In this document: positions 6,332-15,090 of the stretch, in pieces
How the letters are laid out: every line of letters starts with the position of its first letter
How positions within the stretch are numbered: position 1 is the stretch's first letter
From: Thermoplasmata archaeon
GTDB taxonomy: Archaea; Thermoplasmatota; Thermoplasmata; Lutacidiplasmatales; UBA184
Reading direction: 5' to 3'
Assembly: GCA_022749895.1 (NCBI GenBank)
Contig: JAKIWS010000015.1
Span: forward strand, 1 to 36,858
DNA length: 36,858 bases
Made by a program: the position numbers and the translations under genes
The notes under the pieces: model-generated
Databases searched by the model: none
What the model was told of the DNA's origin: nothing
What the model saw: only the letters and a program-made list of their open reading frames with translations

Positions 6332-8929
6332 CTAGCGGATCCGCTCGAGCGAGAAGGAACCGATGACGAGACCGCGGGGCGTGGCACGGAACTCGATCCA
6401 TTCGCGGCTCGCCACTTCGCCCAGCCCCTGGACCGTCAAGTACGACCGGCCCCGCTCGTTCTTGCACTCGATCGAGCCGTCGACGCGCGCCTGGAGGGTT
6501 TGGATCTGGGCCTCGCTGATCGCCCCTTTGTCGACGGCGTACACGGCGAGCGCGTCGCGGGCCTTCAGGATCCCGACGAGGTTCTGGACGAAGACGTGCC
6601 CCGCCCGCTCGTCGGCGTGCGCCAAGGTCGCCGAGAGGCCGAGGAACCCGACGCGGAGCATCTTTCCGCCGGCGGCGGCCGCCTTGTTCGTCGACGTCAC
6701 GAGGGCGCTCAGCATGCCGGCGTGGTCGGACGGACCCTTCACGGGCGGCGTCTGACCTTTCCCGGCCGTGGCCGCCGGGTTGGAAGCGTCGATCCAAGTG
6801 ACCTTGCCGTGCTGCTCGAACTCCTTGAACTGGGGCAGGAGGACACCGATCTTCTGCTCGACCTCGGCCGGCGGCTGAGCGGCGGTGACGATGATCACCG
6901 GTTCGCCGCGACGGAGCCCTTCGGCGATGAACGCGTAGAGGAGCGTCTCCTTTTCGGTGAACGGCGGACCCACGACGAGGAGGTGCGTCTTGGGGGCGAA
7001 CCCCCCGAGGAGAAGGTCGTCGAGCCGGGAGGTCCCGGTCGGAAGGCGGTCCGCCTGTCGCGTCACCGGCGGGCGGAGCAGGCTATCGGACCCCGCGCTG
7101 GCCCCGAGCCGAAGACCGGCGGCCATCGTGGGTCCCCCGTCCTCGGCCTTCGGCGCCCCGGAGCCGAGGGGGCGCTGACCCAGAGCGATCTCGCGTTCCC
7201 GCACCTGCCGCTCGAACTTTTCGAGGGTGCTCCGGTCGGCCGCCACCTTCGCCTCCTGCGTCCGAACAGCGGCCTCCTTCTGGCTCGCGGCCATCGAGAG
7301 CCGGCCGATCTCCGCGGTCTTGGCCCTGAGGTCGGCATCGCGGCGCTCCAGTTCCTTCGCCCGCTCTTCGAAACCCCGCATCGCGGTCGAGAACTTCTCC
7401 CGCGTCGCCGTGCCGACCTCGACGCGGTCGCGGAGGTCCGCCTCCTGTCGCTCGAGAGCGATCTGGCGGCCGGTGATCGCTTCTTCGCGTCGAGCGATCT
7501 CCCCGGCGGACCGTTGAGATTCAAGGAGCAGTCGTTCGAGGTCCCGCGACTTGCGGCCGAGCGTGGCATTCTGCTCGTCCAGGACTAGCTTGAGCTTCCC
7601 GAGCTGCGCTTCGCGCTGCTCGATGTCGCGGAGCCGGGCCGCGTCGACGCCCGGACTCGGAGCGTTTCCGACCGCGACCCCGGCGACCGCGCTGCTGCGA
7701 AGCTCGCTCTCCTTCTGGAGCAATTCGCTCGTCTTCTGGTCGAGCTCACCTTGGCGGCCGGTGAGCCGGGCCTCCAGCTCCTTAAGCTGACCCTCGCGCC
7801 CGTCGAGGGTCCCCTGCCGTCCGGCGAGCTTCGCCTCGATCTGAGCGACCGCGGCCTCCTTCGCCGCCGCCCTCTGCTCGCGATCGGTGATCCGCGGAAG
7901 GCGGGTCGCGACCTCTTCCTCGCGTACCTCGATCTCCGCTTTCCGGTTCTCGAGCGTCAGGGCGAGGGCGTTGGTCTCGGCGGTCCGGACCTCGAAGTCG
8001 TGCTCCCGCTGCGCGAGCTCCTGGTCCCGGTGGTCGATCTCCCCTTCGGTCGCGAGGACCCGTTGCCGCTGGTCTTCGAGCGCCTCGGCGGAGCGACGTA
8101 GCGTTGCGTCCGCGGTCTCGACCTCGGCCTGGAGCTTGCCGAGCGCGACCTCCCGGGCCCGCAACGCGGCCTGCTGCTCCTGGATGGACTGAGCCAGCTG
8201 GACGATACGGTTCTGACCCGAACTGATCACCTGCCGCTCCTGCACGTCGGTGCCGGAGGACGTCAGGTGGAGGAACGAGCCGGACATCTGGAACAGCACC
8301 GCGCTCGCGAACAGCGTGACCGCGAGCTCGTTGGCCGCGGTCGTGGCGTTCGCGGGGTAGTAGAGGGCGAAGGCGATCGGTACGGGAAGGAGGGCCGCGA
8401 CGAACGCGCCCGTCTTGTGACGGGTCCAATCGCCCCAGGTCATCGCCAAGGCCGCGAGGGGGAGCGAGATCACCCCGAGCGCGAGGGGATAGAACCACGG
8501 CAACAGCGGGAGGTGGGCCGTTGGCCCGAAGTGGAAGATGACCGCGAAGTACAGGAAGGCCGCCACGAGGCTCGTCCCCACGGAAGCGATCGTGAGTGTG
8601 AAGTGGAGCTCCCACGGCCAAAGTTGGAACGCGTCCCATTTCGATCGTAATCCGAAGAACGAAAGGTAGACGCCGGCAACGACCGGCGGCAGGAGGAACC
8701 AGCGGCTGCCGAGGAACGGAGTCGACGCGAGGAAGTCGGTCGGCAGGAGAAGTTCGAGGAATCCGTCGAGGAGGAGGGCGGCCGCGACGATGACGGTGTA
8801 GTAGTGGGCCGTTCGTCCGATCTGGAGTTGAAGGAGCGCATCCTCCTTCGCCTGTTCGAGGTCCGCCGTCGTGGGTGTCGCCGAACGAGAGCCACCAGTG
8901 CGCGTGGGCAAAGCGACGTTGCGATTCAC
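6332..8929 (-). CDS. Membrane-anchored long coiled-coil protein with degenerate KaiC/RecA-like C-terminal domain
   Basis: An 865-aa protein in three parts. Residues about 40-225 hold roughly six hydrophobic helices. Residues about 235-640 are a long heptad-like coiled coil rich in Glu, Arg, Gln, Ala and Leu, with recurring GRQ/EARL units. Residues about 655-865 resemble a KaiC/Rad55 ATPase: PTGTSRLDDLLLGGF, strand HLLVVGPP and ENxRGRSYLTV-like ends. The Walker A loop is abnormal (GPPFTEKET where GPPGTGKT is expected), and the strand RVGFLGLSATL lacks the Walker B acidic residue, so ATP hydrolysis is doubtful. The start is GTG at 8929, with a TATA-like box about 46 nt upstream. A scaffold, membrane-organising or signalling role is possible; none is demonstrated. 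Confidence 0.85.
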   Translation of the reverse strand: MNRNVALPTRTGGSRSATPTTADLEQAKEDALLQLQIGRTAHYYTVIVAAALLLDGFLELLLPTDFLASTPFLGSRWFLLPPVVAGVYLSFFGLRSKWDAFQLWPWELHFTLTIASVGTSLVAAFLYFAVIFHFGPTAHLPLLPWFYPLALGVISLPLAALAMTWGDWTRHKTGAFVAALLPVPIAFALYYPANATTAANELAVTLFASAVLFQMSGSFLHLTSSGTDVQERQVISSGQNRIVQLAQSIQEQQAALRAREVALGKLQAEVETADATLRRSAEALEDQRQRVLATEGEIDHRDQELAQREHDFEVRTAETNALALTLENRKAEIEVREEEVATRLPRITDREQRAAAKEAAVAQIEAKLAGRQGTLDGREGQLKELEARLTGRQGELDQKTSELLQKESELRSSAVAGVAVGNAPSPGVDAARLRDIEQREAQLGKLKLVLDEQNATLGRKSRDLERLLLESQRSAGEIARREEAITGRQIALERQEADLRDRVEVGTATREKFSTAMRGFEERAKELERRDADLRAKTAEIGRLSMAASQKEAAVRTQEAKVAADRSTLEKFERQVREREIALGQRPLGSGAPKAEDGGPTMAAGLRLGASAGSDSLLRPPVTRQADRLPTGTSRLDDLLLGGFAPKTHLLVVGPPFTEKETLLYAFIAEGLRRGEPVIIVTAAQPPAEVEQKIGVLLPQFKEFEQHGKVTWIDASNPAATAGKGQTPPVKGPSDHAGMLSALVTSTNKAAAAGGKMLRVGFLGLSATLAHADERAGHVFVQNLVGILKARDALAVYAVDKGAISEAQIQTLQARVDGSIECKNERGRSYLTVQGLGEVASREWIEFRATPRGLVIGSFSLERIR

Positions 8930-8971
8930 GGTCCCCCCGACCGAGGTGCCACGGGATCGTCCCGAGCGAAC

Positions 8972-8979
8972 AAAATAGG
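8972..8979 (-). promoter_or_regulatory. TATA-like box for the coiled-coil/KaiC-like gene
   Basis: The minus strand reads cctatttt, 43-50 nt before the GTG at 8929. The leader then contains a run of six G shortly before the start that could serve as a weak ribosome site. Confidence 0.45.
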
Positions 8980-8993
8980 CGAGCGTCTGCTAC

Positions 8994-9992
8994 TTAGTTC
9001 TTCGCCGACGTCCGGTCGGCGGCCGACGTAGGGGTCGGTGCGCGGCGTGCAGCAACGAGGATCGCGGCGGCGTTCGTCCAGCGCTCCGGCCGGGCCCCAA
9101 GACGCTCCTCGACCTCCAGGAGGTGGCGCCAGGCGATCGGGTCCCCCCGGACGGAGGCGACCCGGTCGGGCTCCTGCCCGATCGCGGGCGCCACCGCCAC
9201 GGTCTCCTCGATCTCCAAGCCGGCCTCAACAAGCCAACGCACGGCCGTGGGTGCGTCGACCGGGCGAAACGCCGAGTTCCTCCCCCGCGAACTCGCGGCG
9301 AGTTGGAACCCTTCTCGAGCGATCCGATTCGTGCTCCAGGTCACCGGTGAGCGCAGCAACCGGCTCACGGCTCCGGGGGGCAGACGCGCCAGGTACCGGG
9401 ACCGTTCTCCAGGCCCGGGAGCGATCTCGATCAGCAGATGGCCGGCGAGGGCGACCTGCGCGGCGGCCGAACGAACGATCGCTTCCGCGTCCGACGAGCC
9501 GAACCCGATGACATTGCCCAACACGACGACCGAGTTGAATCGGAGCTCTCGGAAGGGGGGATGGAGCCCGTCGCCGAGCACCGGATGCAGGCGGGCGGCG
9601 AGCTCCGGGATGCGGCGCAAGTGTCGTCGCGCCTCGGCGAGCATGCGTTGGGAGAGGTCGAGCAAGACGACCGCGCCGCCGACGCGTCCGAGCGCGGGCG
9701 AGAACCGGCCCGGACCCGGGCCGATCTCCAATTGGAACGGCCCGGGCTGAAGATGGCGACCGAGGAATCGTTGGCGAAGAACCCGGTACAGATCCCGCGT
9801 GGGCGTTCCCTCGTAGCGAGCCCATTCTCGCTGAACTCGGTACTCGTCCAGTTGCCGGAATCGTTCCCTGGACGTTCGGGCACCCGCGACGGGCTCCGCC
9901 CTCCTGTCGGTGGCGTCGGGGCGGGGCCGGGGATCACGGGCGCGGCGACGGTGCTCGGCCGGTGCCCCCCTTGCGGCGACGACGCCCCCCAT
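8994..9992 (-). CDS. Class I SAM-dependent methyltransferase
   Basis: A roughly 332-aa cytosolic protein. After an Arg/Pro/Ala-rich, probably disordered N-terminus of about 45 residues comes a Rossmann methyltransferase fold. Motif I is LEIGPGPGRF (88-97) and binds S-adenosylmethionine. The acidic residue after strand 2 is in LLDLSQRML, and VVVLGNVIGFG and LLIEIAPGPG follow as later strands. The substrate is unknown; small-molecule methyltransferases of the same fold show this pattern. I chose the ATG at 9992 because it lies 28-37 nt from the TATA element at 10020-10029, matching a near-leaderless transcript; an ATG at 10034 would place that element inside the gene. It runs divergently from the small zinc protein. 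Confidence 0.8.
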   Translation of the reverse strand: MGGVVAARGAPAEHRRRARDPRPRPDATDRRAEPVAGARTSRERFRQLDEYRVQREWARYEGTPTRDLYRVLRQRFLGRHLQPGPFQLEIGPGPGRFSPALGRVGGAVVLLDLSQRMLAEARRHLRRIPELAARLHPVLGDGLHPPFRELRFNSVVVLGNVIGFGSSDAEAIVRSAAAQVALAGHLLIEIAPGPGERSRYLARLPPGAVSRLLRSPVTWSTNRIAREGFQLAASSRGRNSAFRPVDAPTAVRWLVEAGLEIEETVAVAPAIGQEPDRVASVRGDPIAWRHLLEVEERLGARPERWTNAAAILVAARRAPTPTSAADRTSAKN

Positions 9993-10019
9993 CACGGCTT
10001 CTCGGCGTCCTCCCCCCGG

Positions 10020-10029
10020 TTTATATATA
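10020..10029. promoter_or_regulatory. TATA element probably serving both strands
   Basis: tttatatata is the clearest AT tract of the window. It lies 26-35 nt before the ATG at 10055 on plus and 28-37 nt before the ATG at 9992 on minus. Because TATATA is self-complementary, one element may direct both genes, or there may be two overlapping promoters that compete. Confidence 0.65.
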
Positions 10030-10054
10030 TGCACGAGGACGCTGGACCGTCTCC

Positions 10055-10198
10055 ATGCCGTACTACGAATGTCCCAAGTGCGGGGGCGGCTACGTGATCG
10101 ATGTCCTACCCAGCGCCCGACCGGTCTGCGACCGCGACGGGGCGCGCCTCAAGCGGACGAGCGACGCCTCGTACGAGAAGAACGCGCGCCAAGATTGA
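10055..10198 (+). CDS. 47-aa mini zinc-ribbon-like protein
   Basis: A short protein starting MPYYECPKCGGGYVI. It shows a CxxC knuckle (C6, C9) and one further cysteine in VCDRDG (C25, with Asp28 where a fourth cysteine would often be). The Gly-rich knuckle is like zinc ribbons, but only three Cys are present, so Asp28 or an outside group would have to complete the site. The tail is charged. The ATG lies 26 nt after a strong TATA element, supporting a leaderless transcript and a real gene. The function is unknown; small zinc ribbons often act in nucleic-acid or protein contacts. Confidence 0.75.
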   Translation: MPYYECPKCGGGYVIDVLPSARPVCDRDGARLKRTSDASYEKNARQD

Positions 10199-10279
10199 GG
10201 CGCGCGTGTTGACCCGAGCGGAGCGACCCGTCGTTCGCGCCGGAACCGGGGTCCACCCGCCGTGACGTCCCTAGGCCCG

Positions 10280-10915
10280 ATGGTGCCCCGGGCCGCTCGG
10301 TTCGGGGGGTTCGCGCTCCTGATCGGATCGCTCCAGTTCGTGCTCGCCATGGTCGTCGTGCAGGCGATGTATCCGGGCTACACCGATTTTGGCAATTACG
10401 TGAGCGACCTCGGAGGGTCGCACTCGCCCTGGGCGTGGCTGTTCGACGACTCGATCCGGGTGCTGGGAATCCTCGGAGTGGTCGGCGCGATCCTGATCCG
10501 GTCGGCGATCCCGACCCGGACCTCGGGCCGGGTCGGTCTCGGATTCCTGATGGTCGCCTCGATCGGCGCCTTCCTCGTGGGAACGTACCCCGAAGGTTCC
10601 CCGCAGCTGGGATCGAATATCCACGGCCTCGTCTCGGCCGTCACGTTCATCGCGTCGGCGATCGCGCTGCTCGCCCTCGGACCCGCGATGCTGCGGGATA
10701 CGCGGTGGGAGGGGTTCCGAGGGTACACGTTCCTTTCGGGGGTCGTAACGTTGATCGCGTTGCTGCTCTTCCTCGCGGGGATCTATCCGGGGCTCGGTCC
10801 AGGAGGGATGGAGCGCGTCATCATCGCCCCGATCCTCCTCTGGGCCATCGTCGCGGGGACGCACCTCCTGCGCCTTCATCCGTATTCCGGCGTCCGACTG
10901 GCTTCCCCGGCCTAG
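10280..10915 (+). CDS. DUF998 family membrane protein
   Basis: A roughly 211-aa protein with six hydrophobic helices. The loop after the first helix, YTDFGNYVSDLGGSHSPWAW, matches the DUF998 hallmark Y-S/x-D-L-G, and the conserved TYPEGSPQLGSNIHG loop follows helix three. The family is widespread in archaea and bacteria and its function is unknown. I chose the ATG at 10280; a GTG at 10262 would add six residues. No TATA-like box precedes it, and the zinc-ribbon gene ends 81 nt upstream, so it may be read from that gene's promoter. Confidence 0.8.
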   Translation: MVPRAARFGGFALLIGSLQFVLAMVVVQAMYPGYTDFGNYVSDLGGSHSPWAWLFDDSIRVLGILGVVGAILIRSAIPTRTSGRVGLGFLMVASIGAFLVGTYPEGSPQLGSNIHGLVSAVTFIASAIALLALGPAMLRDTRWEGFRGYTFLSGVVTLIALLLFLAGIYPGLGPGGMERVIIAPILLWAIVAGTHLLRLHPYSGVRLASPA

Positions 10916-11002
10916 ACATCGCCGGTCGCACCGGCGTCACGAATCACTCGACCGGTCATCGGACCCCCCACCTCGAGAGAACGCCAAGCCCTCGGGGATA
11001 AA

Positions 11003-11012
11003 CCTCTTAACC
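11003..11012 (+). promoter_or_regulatory. TATA-like box for the GHMP kinase
   Basis: cctcttaacc, centred about 31 nt before the ATG at 11039, with ggataaacc just upstream. The spacing suggests a leaderless or nearly leaderless transcript. Confidence 0.45.
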
Positions 11013-11038
11013 GACTTCCGCGCCAACCAAGCTGCCGC

Positions 11039-12085
11039 ATGGAAATCTACCGGGGACGAGCTCCGCTCCGCGTGAGCTTCGCAGGCGGCGGCACCGACGT
11101 CTCGCCGTACCCCGAAGAGAAGGGGGGCGCCGTACTCAACTGCACCATCGACAAGTACGCCTACGCGACGCTCAAGGTCGACCGCAACGGTCGGGGGGCG
11201 ACCTCCGTTCACTCGCTCGACTACAATCTACAAGTTCACTACGACAAGCCGGACGACCTCGTGTACAACGGGGAACTCGACCTCGTCAAGGCGGCCTTGC
11301 GCGTGATGTACCCGACCGGGGAAGACGGGCGACCCCGGGATTCGCTCGAGCTGTTCCTCCACTCGGACGCTCCCCCGGGGACGGGACTCGGAAGCTCATC
11401 CACGATGTCGGTCGCGCTCGTGGGGGCCTTCCAGCGCTATCTCCGCGAAACCTGGACGCCGTACGAGATGGCGGAGTTGGCCTACCGGATCGAACGGGAG
11501 GAGCTGGGGATCAAGGGCGGCCGTCAGGACCAGTATGCCGCGGTCTTCGGGGGATTCAATTTCATCGAGTTCAACGGGCGGCGGACGATCGTGAACCCCC
11601 TCAAGATCGGGTCCGACGTCCTCAACGAGCTCGCGTACCGCCTCCTGCTGTGCTACACCGGAACGAGCCACTACTCGAACGACCTGATCGAGCGGCAGCA
11701 GAAGAGCTACGCCGACCGCGAGGTGAACACCGTCGCCGCGCTCGATGCGACGAAACAACTCGCCGTGGACATGAAGAACGAGCTCCTGCGGGGCAACGTG
11801 GACGAGATGGGCCGACTGCTCGACCAGGGCTGGCAGCTGAAAAAGCAGTTCACGACCGGCATCTCGAACCCCCAGATCGACGCGTTCTACGACAAGGCCC
11901 GCGCCGCCGGGGCCTTGGGCGGGAAATTGGTCGGAGCCGGCGGCGGGGGCTATCTCCTCTTGTTCTGCGATTTCGAGCGACGCGCGAACGTCGCCCGCGC
12001 GGTCAATGACTCGGGCGGCGAGGTCGTTGACTTTACGCTCGTGATGGACGGGGTCCAGGCCTGGCCCGTGCGGTCGAGTTCGTAG
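11039..12085 (+). CDS. hddA: GHMP sugar kinase, HddA-like (heptose 7-phosphate kinase type)
   Basis: A 348-aa kinase of the GHMP superfamily. Motif 1 is RAPLRVSFAGGGTDV (8-21), with the triple Gly and Thr-Asp typical of D-glycero-D-manno-heptose 7-phosphate kinase and related sugar kinases. The ATP loop PPGTGLGSSST (112-122) is complete, and motif 3 is KLVGAGGGGYLLLF. In bacteria HddA phosphorylates C1 of heptose 7-phosphate for GDP-heptose synthesis. The sugar used here cannot be read, and a fucose- or galactose-type substrate is possible. It is followed on the same strand by a flippase and a glycosyltransferase, which supports a role in making nucleotide sugars for surface glycans. Confidence 0.85.
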   Translation: MEIYRGRAPLRVSFAGGGTDVSPYPEEKGGAVLNCTIDKYAYATLKVDRNGRGATSVHSLDYNLQVHYDKPDDLVYNGELDLVKAALRVMYPTGEDGRPRDSLELFLHSDAPPGTGLGSSSTMSVALVGAFQRYLRETWTPYEMAELAYRIEREELGIKGGRQDQYAAVFGGFNFIEFNGRRTIVNPLKIGSDVLNELAYRLLLCYTGTSHYSNDLIERQQKSYADREVNTVAALDATKQLAVDMKNELLRGNVDEMGRLLDQGWQLKKQFTTGISNPQIDAFYDKARAAGALGGKLVGAGGGGYLLLFCDFERRANVARAVNDSGGEVVDFTLVMDGVQAWPVRSSS

Positions 12086-12140
12086 TCCGCCTCGCCATGA
12101 TGGTCCGCGCCCCCCGACGGTCCATGCGCATCCGTACACG

Positions 12141-12150
12141 TTCTTATAGG
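12141..12150 (+). promoter_or_regulatory. TATA-like box for the flippase/glycosyltransferase unit
   Basis: ttcttatagg, about 40 nt before the ATG at 12186, giving a leader of about 15 nt. Confidence 0.55.
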
Positions 12151-12185
12151 CCCGTACCTGACGGTCGCGCAACTGTGATTCCCGC

Positions 12186-13808
12186 ATGACGGACGGGGTC
12201 GACGACAACGAGGCGCGCACGCTCCGCGCCGTCGGAAAAGGCGCCTCGGTGATGGTGGTCACCACCATCCTGCTGTTCGTCTTCGCCTTCGTCGGCCGCG
12301 TCGCCGTCGCTCGAATCTTCGGTGCGGCGGTCTGGGGGAACTTCAGCATCGGCCTCGCGCTCACACAGGCGATCGCGCTCGTCGCGATGCTGGGCCTCAA
12401 CCAAGCGACGGCGCAGATGCTGGCGTCGCACCGCGACCCGGCGACGCGCTGGGGCATCATCCGGACCTCCCTCTTCTGGACCAGCTTGGGCTCCGTCGTC
12501 GCCTCGGTGGCCGTGTTCTTCTCGGCGAGCGAGCTCTCCTCATTCTTCCACACCACGAACCACCCGCAGCTCACGCTGATCTTCCAGATGTTCTCGGTGA
12601 CGATCGGCTTCACCCTGATGTCGCTCTACCTGGCGGCAATCTTCCAGGGTTTCGAGAACATCGTCCCCAACGCCTGGTTCAATCAGGTCGTAAATCCCGG
12701 CCTGTTCGTCGTCTTCCTCTTTCTGTTCCTCGTGCTCAACCTCTCGTTCTTTGGGTCGATCCTCGCCTACACCGTCGCGAACGGGGTCGCCTTCGGCGCA
12801 CTGGCGGTCTACACCGTCCGCCGTCTTCCCCGGGTGCTGCCCCCCGCCTCGTCGGTGCGGCGCGTCAAGGCGCCCCACAACCTTTGGGGCCTCGCGGTTT
12901 CGCTCTGGGGGGTTACCGCCCTCGCCTTCGTCACCACTTACGTCGACACGATCATCCTCGGGCTCTACAAGCCCTCCGAAGTGGTCGGGTGGTACTCGTC
13001 GGCGACGACGCTCGCCCGCCTTCTCATCATCGGAAGCGGGGCGCTGACCTACATCTACCTCCCCGTCGCAGCACGCCTCGCCCGCGAGGGGGACTACGCC
13101 ACGTTGCGAAGTTCGTACGTGACGACCACGCGGTGGACGCTCGTCTTCACCGTGCCGCTGTTCCTTTTGTTCGCCTTCCTTCCGGATCAGTCGATGGGAG
13201 CGGTGTTCGGAAGCTCGTTCGTCCCGGGAGCCGCCGCGCTCGCGATCCTCACGTGGGGGTCGATCATCTCCGTGATGTTCGGACCGGTCAACGCCACGCA
13301 GGCGGGACTCGGGAAAGGTCGGATCCTCCTCGTTGCCGCCGCCGTGGCCGCGAGCTCCAACATCGCCCTGAGCTTCGCTCTGATCCCGACCTACGGGATC
13401 CTCGGGGCGGCCATCGCCTGGACCGTCGCCCGCGTCGTCTATCCCGGAGTGGGGCTGCTCGCCCTGATCCGGGAGGACCACATCTCCCCGTTCCAGCGCT
13501 CGCTGCTGCTCCCGATGGGGGTCGCCCTGGGGATCGGGCTACCGCTGTTCATCGGTGTCGACCTTTTGGAGCCGCACTATTGGATCGTATTCCCGATGTA
13601 TTTCGTCGGGGCGATCGTCTTCGTGTTCGCCCTCTTTGCGACCCGAAGCCTCCATTCCGGGGACCTGCTCGTGGCGCGGCACCTCGAGCGCCTGGTGGGA
13701 CGGCCGATGCCGAAGCTCTGGACGTTCCTGGAGCGGTTCGTAGAGACCAAGCCCGCCGCGGCCGTCGCGAGCACGGCCACGTGGCCGGGTCCCCGCACCG
13801 AACGTTGA
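12186..13808 (+). CDS. Wzx-like polysaccharide/lipid-linked oligosaccharide flippase
   Basis: A 540-aa membrane protein with about 12-14 hydrophobic helices, of the MATE/MVF (Wzx, RfbX) superfamily. The N-terminal region KGASVMVVTTILLFVFAFVG followed by VAVARIFGAAVWGNFSIGLA is typical of flippases that turn lipid-linked glycans across the membrane. A second half begins near NLWGLAVSLWGVTALAFVTT, as expected from the internal two-fold repeat. The C-terminal 50 residues are basic and cytosolic. Its stop overlaps the start of the glycosyltransferase (ATGA), so the two are translationally coupled, which supports a shared glycan pathway. In archaea this could serve N-glycan or exopolysaccharide export. 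Confidence 0.9.
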   Translation: MTDGVDDNEARTLRAVGKGASVMVVTTILLFVFAFVGRVAVARIFGAAVWGNFSIGLALTQAIALVAMLGLNQATAQMLASHRDPATRWGIIRTSLFWTSLGSVVASVAVFFSASELSSFFHTTNHPQLTLIFQMFSVTIGFTLMSLYLAAIFQGFENIVPNAWFNQVVNPGLFVVFLFLFLVLNLSFFGSILAYTVANGVAFGALAVYTVRRLPRVLPPASSVRRVKAPHNLWGLAVSLWGVTALAFVTTYVDTIILGLYKPSEVVGWYSSATTLARLLIIGSGALTYIYLPVAARLAREGDYATLRSSYVTTTRWTLVFTVPLFLLFAFLPDQSMGAVFGSSFVPGAAALAILTWGSIISVMFGPVNATQAGLGKGRILLVAAAVAASSNIALSFALIPTYGILGAAIAWTVARVVYPGVGLLALIREDHISPFQRSLLLPMGVALGIGLPLFIGVDLLEPHYWIVFPMYFVGAIVFVFALFATRSLHSGDLLVARHLERLVGRPMPKLWTFLERFVETKPAAAVASTATWPGPRTER

Positions 13809-15001
13809 TGAAACCGATCGTCGTGTTCGTCCCGCTGCCGCCCTCGTACCGGGGCGGAACGGAGGAGTACGCCTACCGGGTGGCGGCGAGGGTCGCCACC
13901 GTGTGGCCGGTGCGCGTGGTCACGACGTCGGTACGGTGGTCACCCGGGTCGAGCGTGGTCCCAACGGGCCAGGCCGCCGTCGAGCGCGTGCCGGCGCGCG
14001 AGATCTTCCAGCGGCCCCTCGTCACGACTCGATCGGCGAAGCGGCGACTCCGCGAACTCGCCCGGAGCGCCAGCCTGGTCCATGTGCACATGCCGTTCCC
14101 TTTGGTCGAGAGGTGGGTCGCGCAATGGGCGCACGAAGCTGGGATCCCTCTGGTCCTGACCTACCACATGGACGCGGACTTCGCGGGGGCGAGCGGCCGA
14201 CGGTCGGGGGACATCGTCACGGCGGCGTATCGAGCGTGGTCCGCCCGGCCCGCACTGCGCCGAGCCGCGGCGATCGTCTCGAACAGCCGCGGTTATGCGG
14301 AAACCTCTCCGGTACTGCGCGAGTACCTCGGGAAGGTTCACACGATCGCCAAGGGGATCGACCCCCAACGCTTCGGTTTGAGCGATCGACCCTCGGCCCC
14401 CCCGGCCGCTCCGAATGTCCCGTTGGACCGGGAGGGATCTGCGGGGAAGCGCGTCCTGTTCGTGGGTCGCTTCGTCCCGTACAAGGGGATCCCGGTCCTG
14501 CTCGAGGCCGTCGACCACTTGCGAAACCAAGGAACGGGGGTGCAGCTCTTGCTGGCCGGCCGGGGACCCGAGGAGTCACGACTCCGGGAACTAGTCGCGA
14601 GACTGGGGCTCGGCGACGTCGTTCGCTTCCTCGGGTTCGTTCCCGACGGGGAGCTCGCCGCCCTCTACCGGGGGGCGGACGTGGTGGTTTGCGCGTCGGC
14701 CGGTCGGCTCGAAAGCACTCCGACGACCCTCGAGGAGGCGGCAGCGCTCGGGGTACCGATCGTCGGATCGTCGCTCCCGGGCGCCGACGAATCGCTGCCG
14801 AACGACGGAGTCCACGGCCGACTGGTGCCGCCGGGGGACCCCGACGCTCTCGCCCGGGCGATCGGGGAATTGCTCCTAGCCCAGCGGCCGCCCGCGCGTT
14901 CGAGCCCGAGGACTTGGCAGGACACCGGGGAGGCCTACATCGAGCTTTTCCGGGGTCTGCTCCCGCCGGGGCGCCTGGCCGAACGGATGGAGCCGACGTA
15001 A
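13808..15001 (+). CDS. GT4-type glycosyltransferase (GT-B fold)
   Basis: A 397-aa cytosolic or membrane-attached enzyme. The N-terminal domain opens IVVFVPLPPSYRGGTEEYAY, with the Gly-rich loop of GT4 enzymes. VHVHMPFPLVER and LVLTYHMDAD follow in the acceptor domain. The donor domain starts at RVLFVGRFVPYKGIPVLLEA. Near the end, LESTPTTLEEAAALGVPIVG is the E-x7-E region that binds the nucleotide sugar. It transfers a sugar from a nucleotide or lipid donor; linkage and sugar are unknown. The ATG at 13808 shares bases with the flippase TGA. The gene belongs to the same glycan unit, and the next gene, cysC, begins after 118 nt with its own control region. Confidence 0.92.
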   Translation: MKPIVVFVPLPPSYRGGTEEYAYRVAARVATVWPVRVVTTSVRWSPGSSVVPTGQAAVERVPAREIFQRPLVTTRSAKRRLRELARSASLVHVHMPFPLVERWVAQWAHEAGIPLVLTYHMDADFAGASGRRSGDIVTAAYRAWSARPALRRAAAIVSNSRGYAETSPVLREYLGKVHTIAKGIDPQRFGLSDRPSAPPAAPNVPLDREGSAGKRVLFVGRFVPYKGIPVLLEAVDHLRNQGTGVQLLLAGRGPEESRLRELVARLGLGDVVRFLGFVPDGELAALYRGADVVVCASAGRLESTPTTLEEAAALGVPIVGSSLPGADESLPNDGVHGRLVPPGDPDALARAIGELLLAQRPPARSSPRTWQDTGEAYIELFRGLLPPGRLAERMEPT

Positions 15002-15070
15002 CGGTCCTCCGGCCTCCCCATCGGCCCGATCGGCGCGGTGAAACGGGAGCGGTGGTCCAGGGGAGCGAAG

Positions 15071-15080
15071 GTTTCATTAC
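15071..15080 (+). promoter_or_regulatory. TATA-like box for cysC
   Basis: gtttcattac, about 45 nt before the ATG at 15120. The predicted transcript start falls within or next to the inverted repeat at 15091-15106. Confidence 0.35.
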
Positions 15081-15090
15081 CTCGACCTTC

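Noticed and set aside
5846-7588. 580-codon plus-strand open frame
   Set aside because: It is antisense to the coiled-coil protein and the DUF457-like protein, has low-complexity Arg/Ala content, and no start or promoter context.
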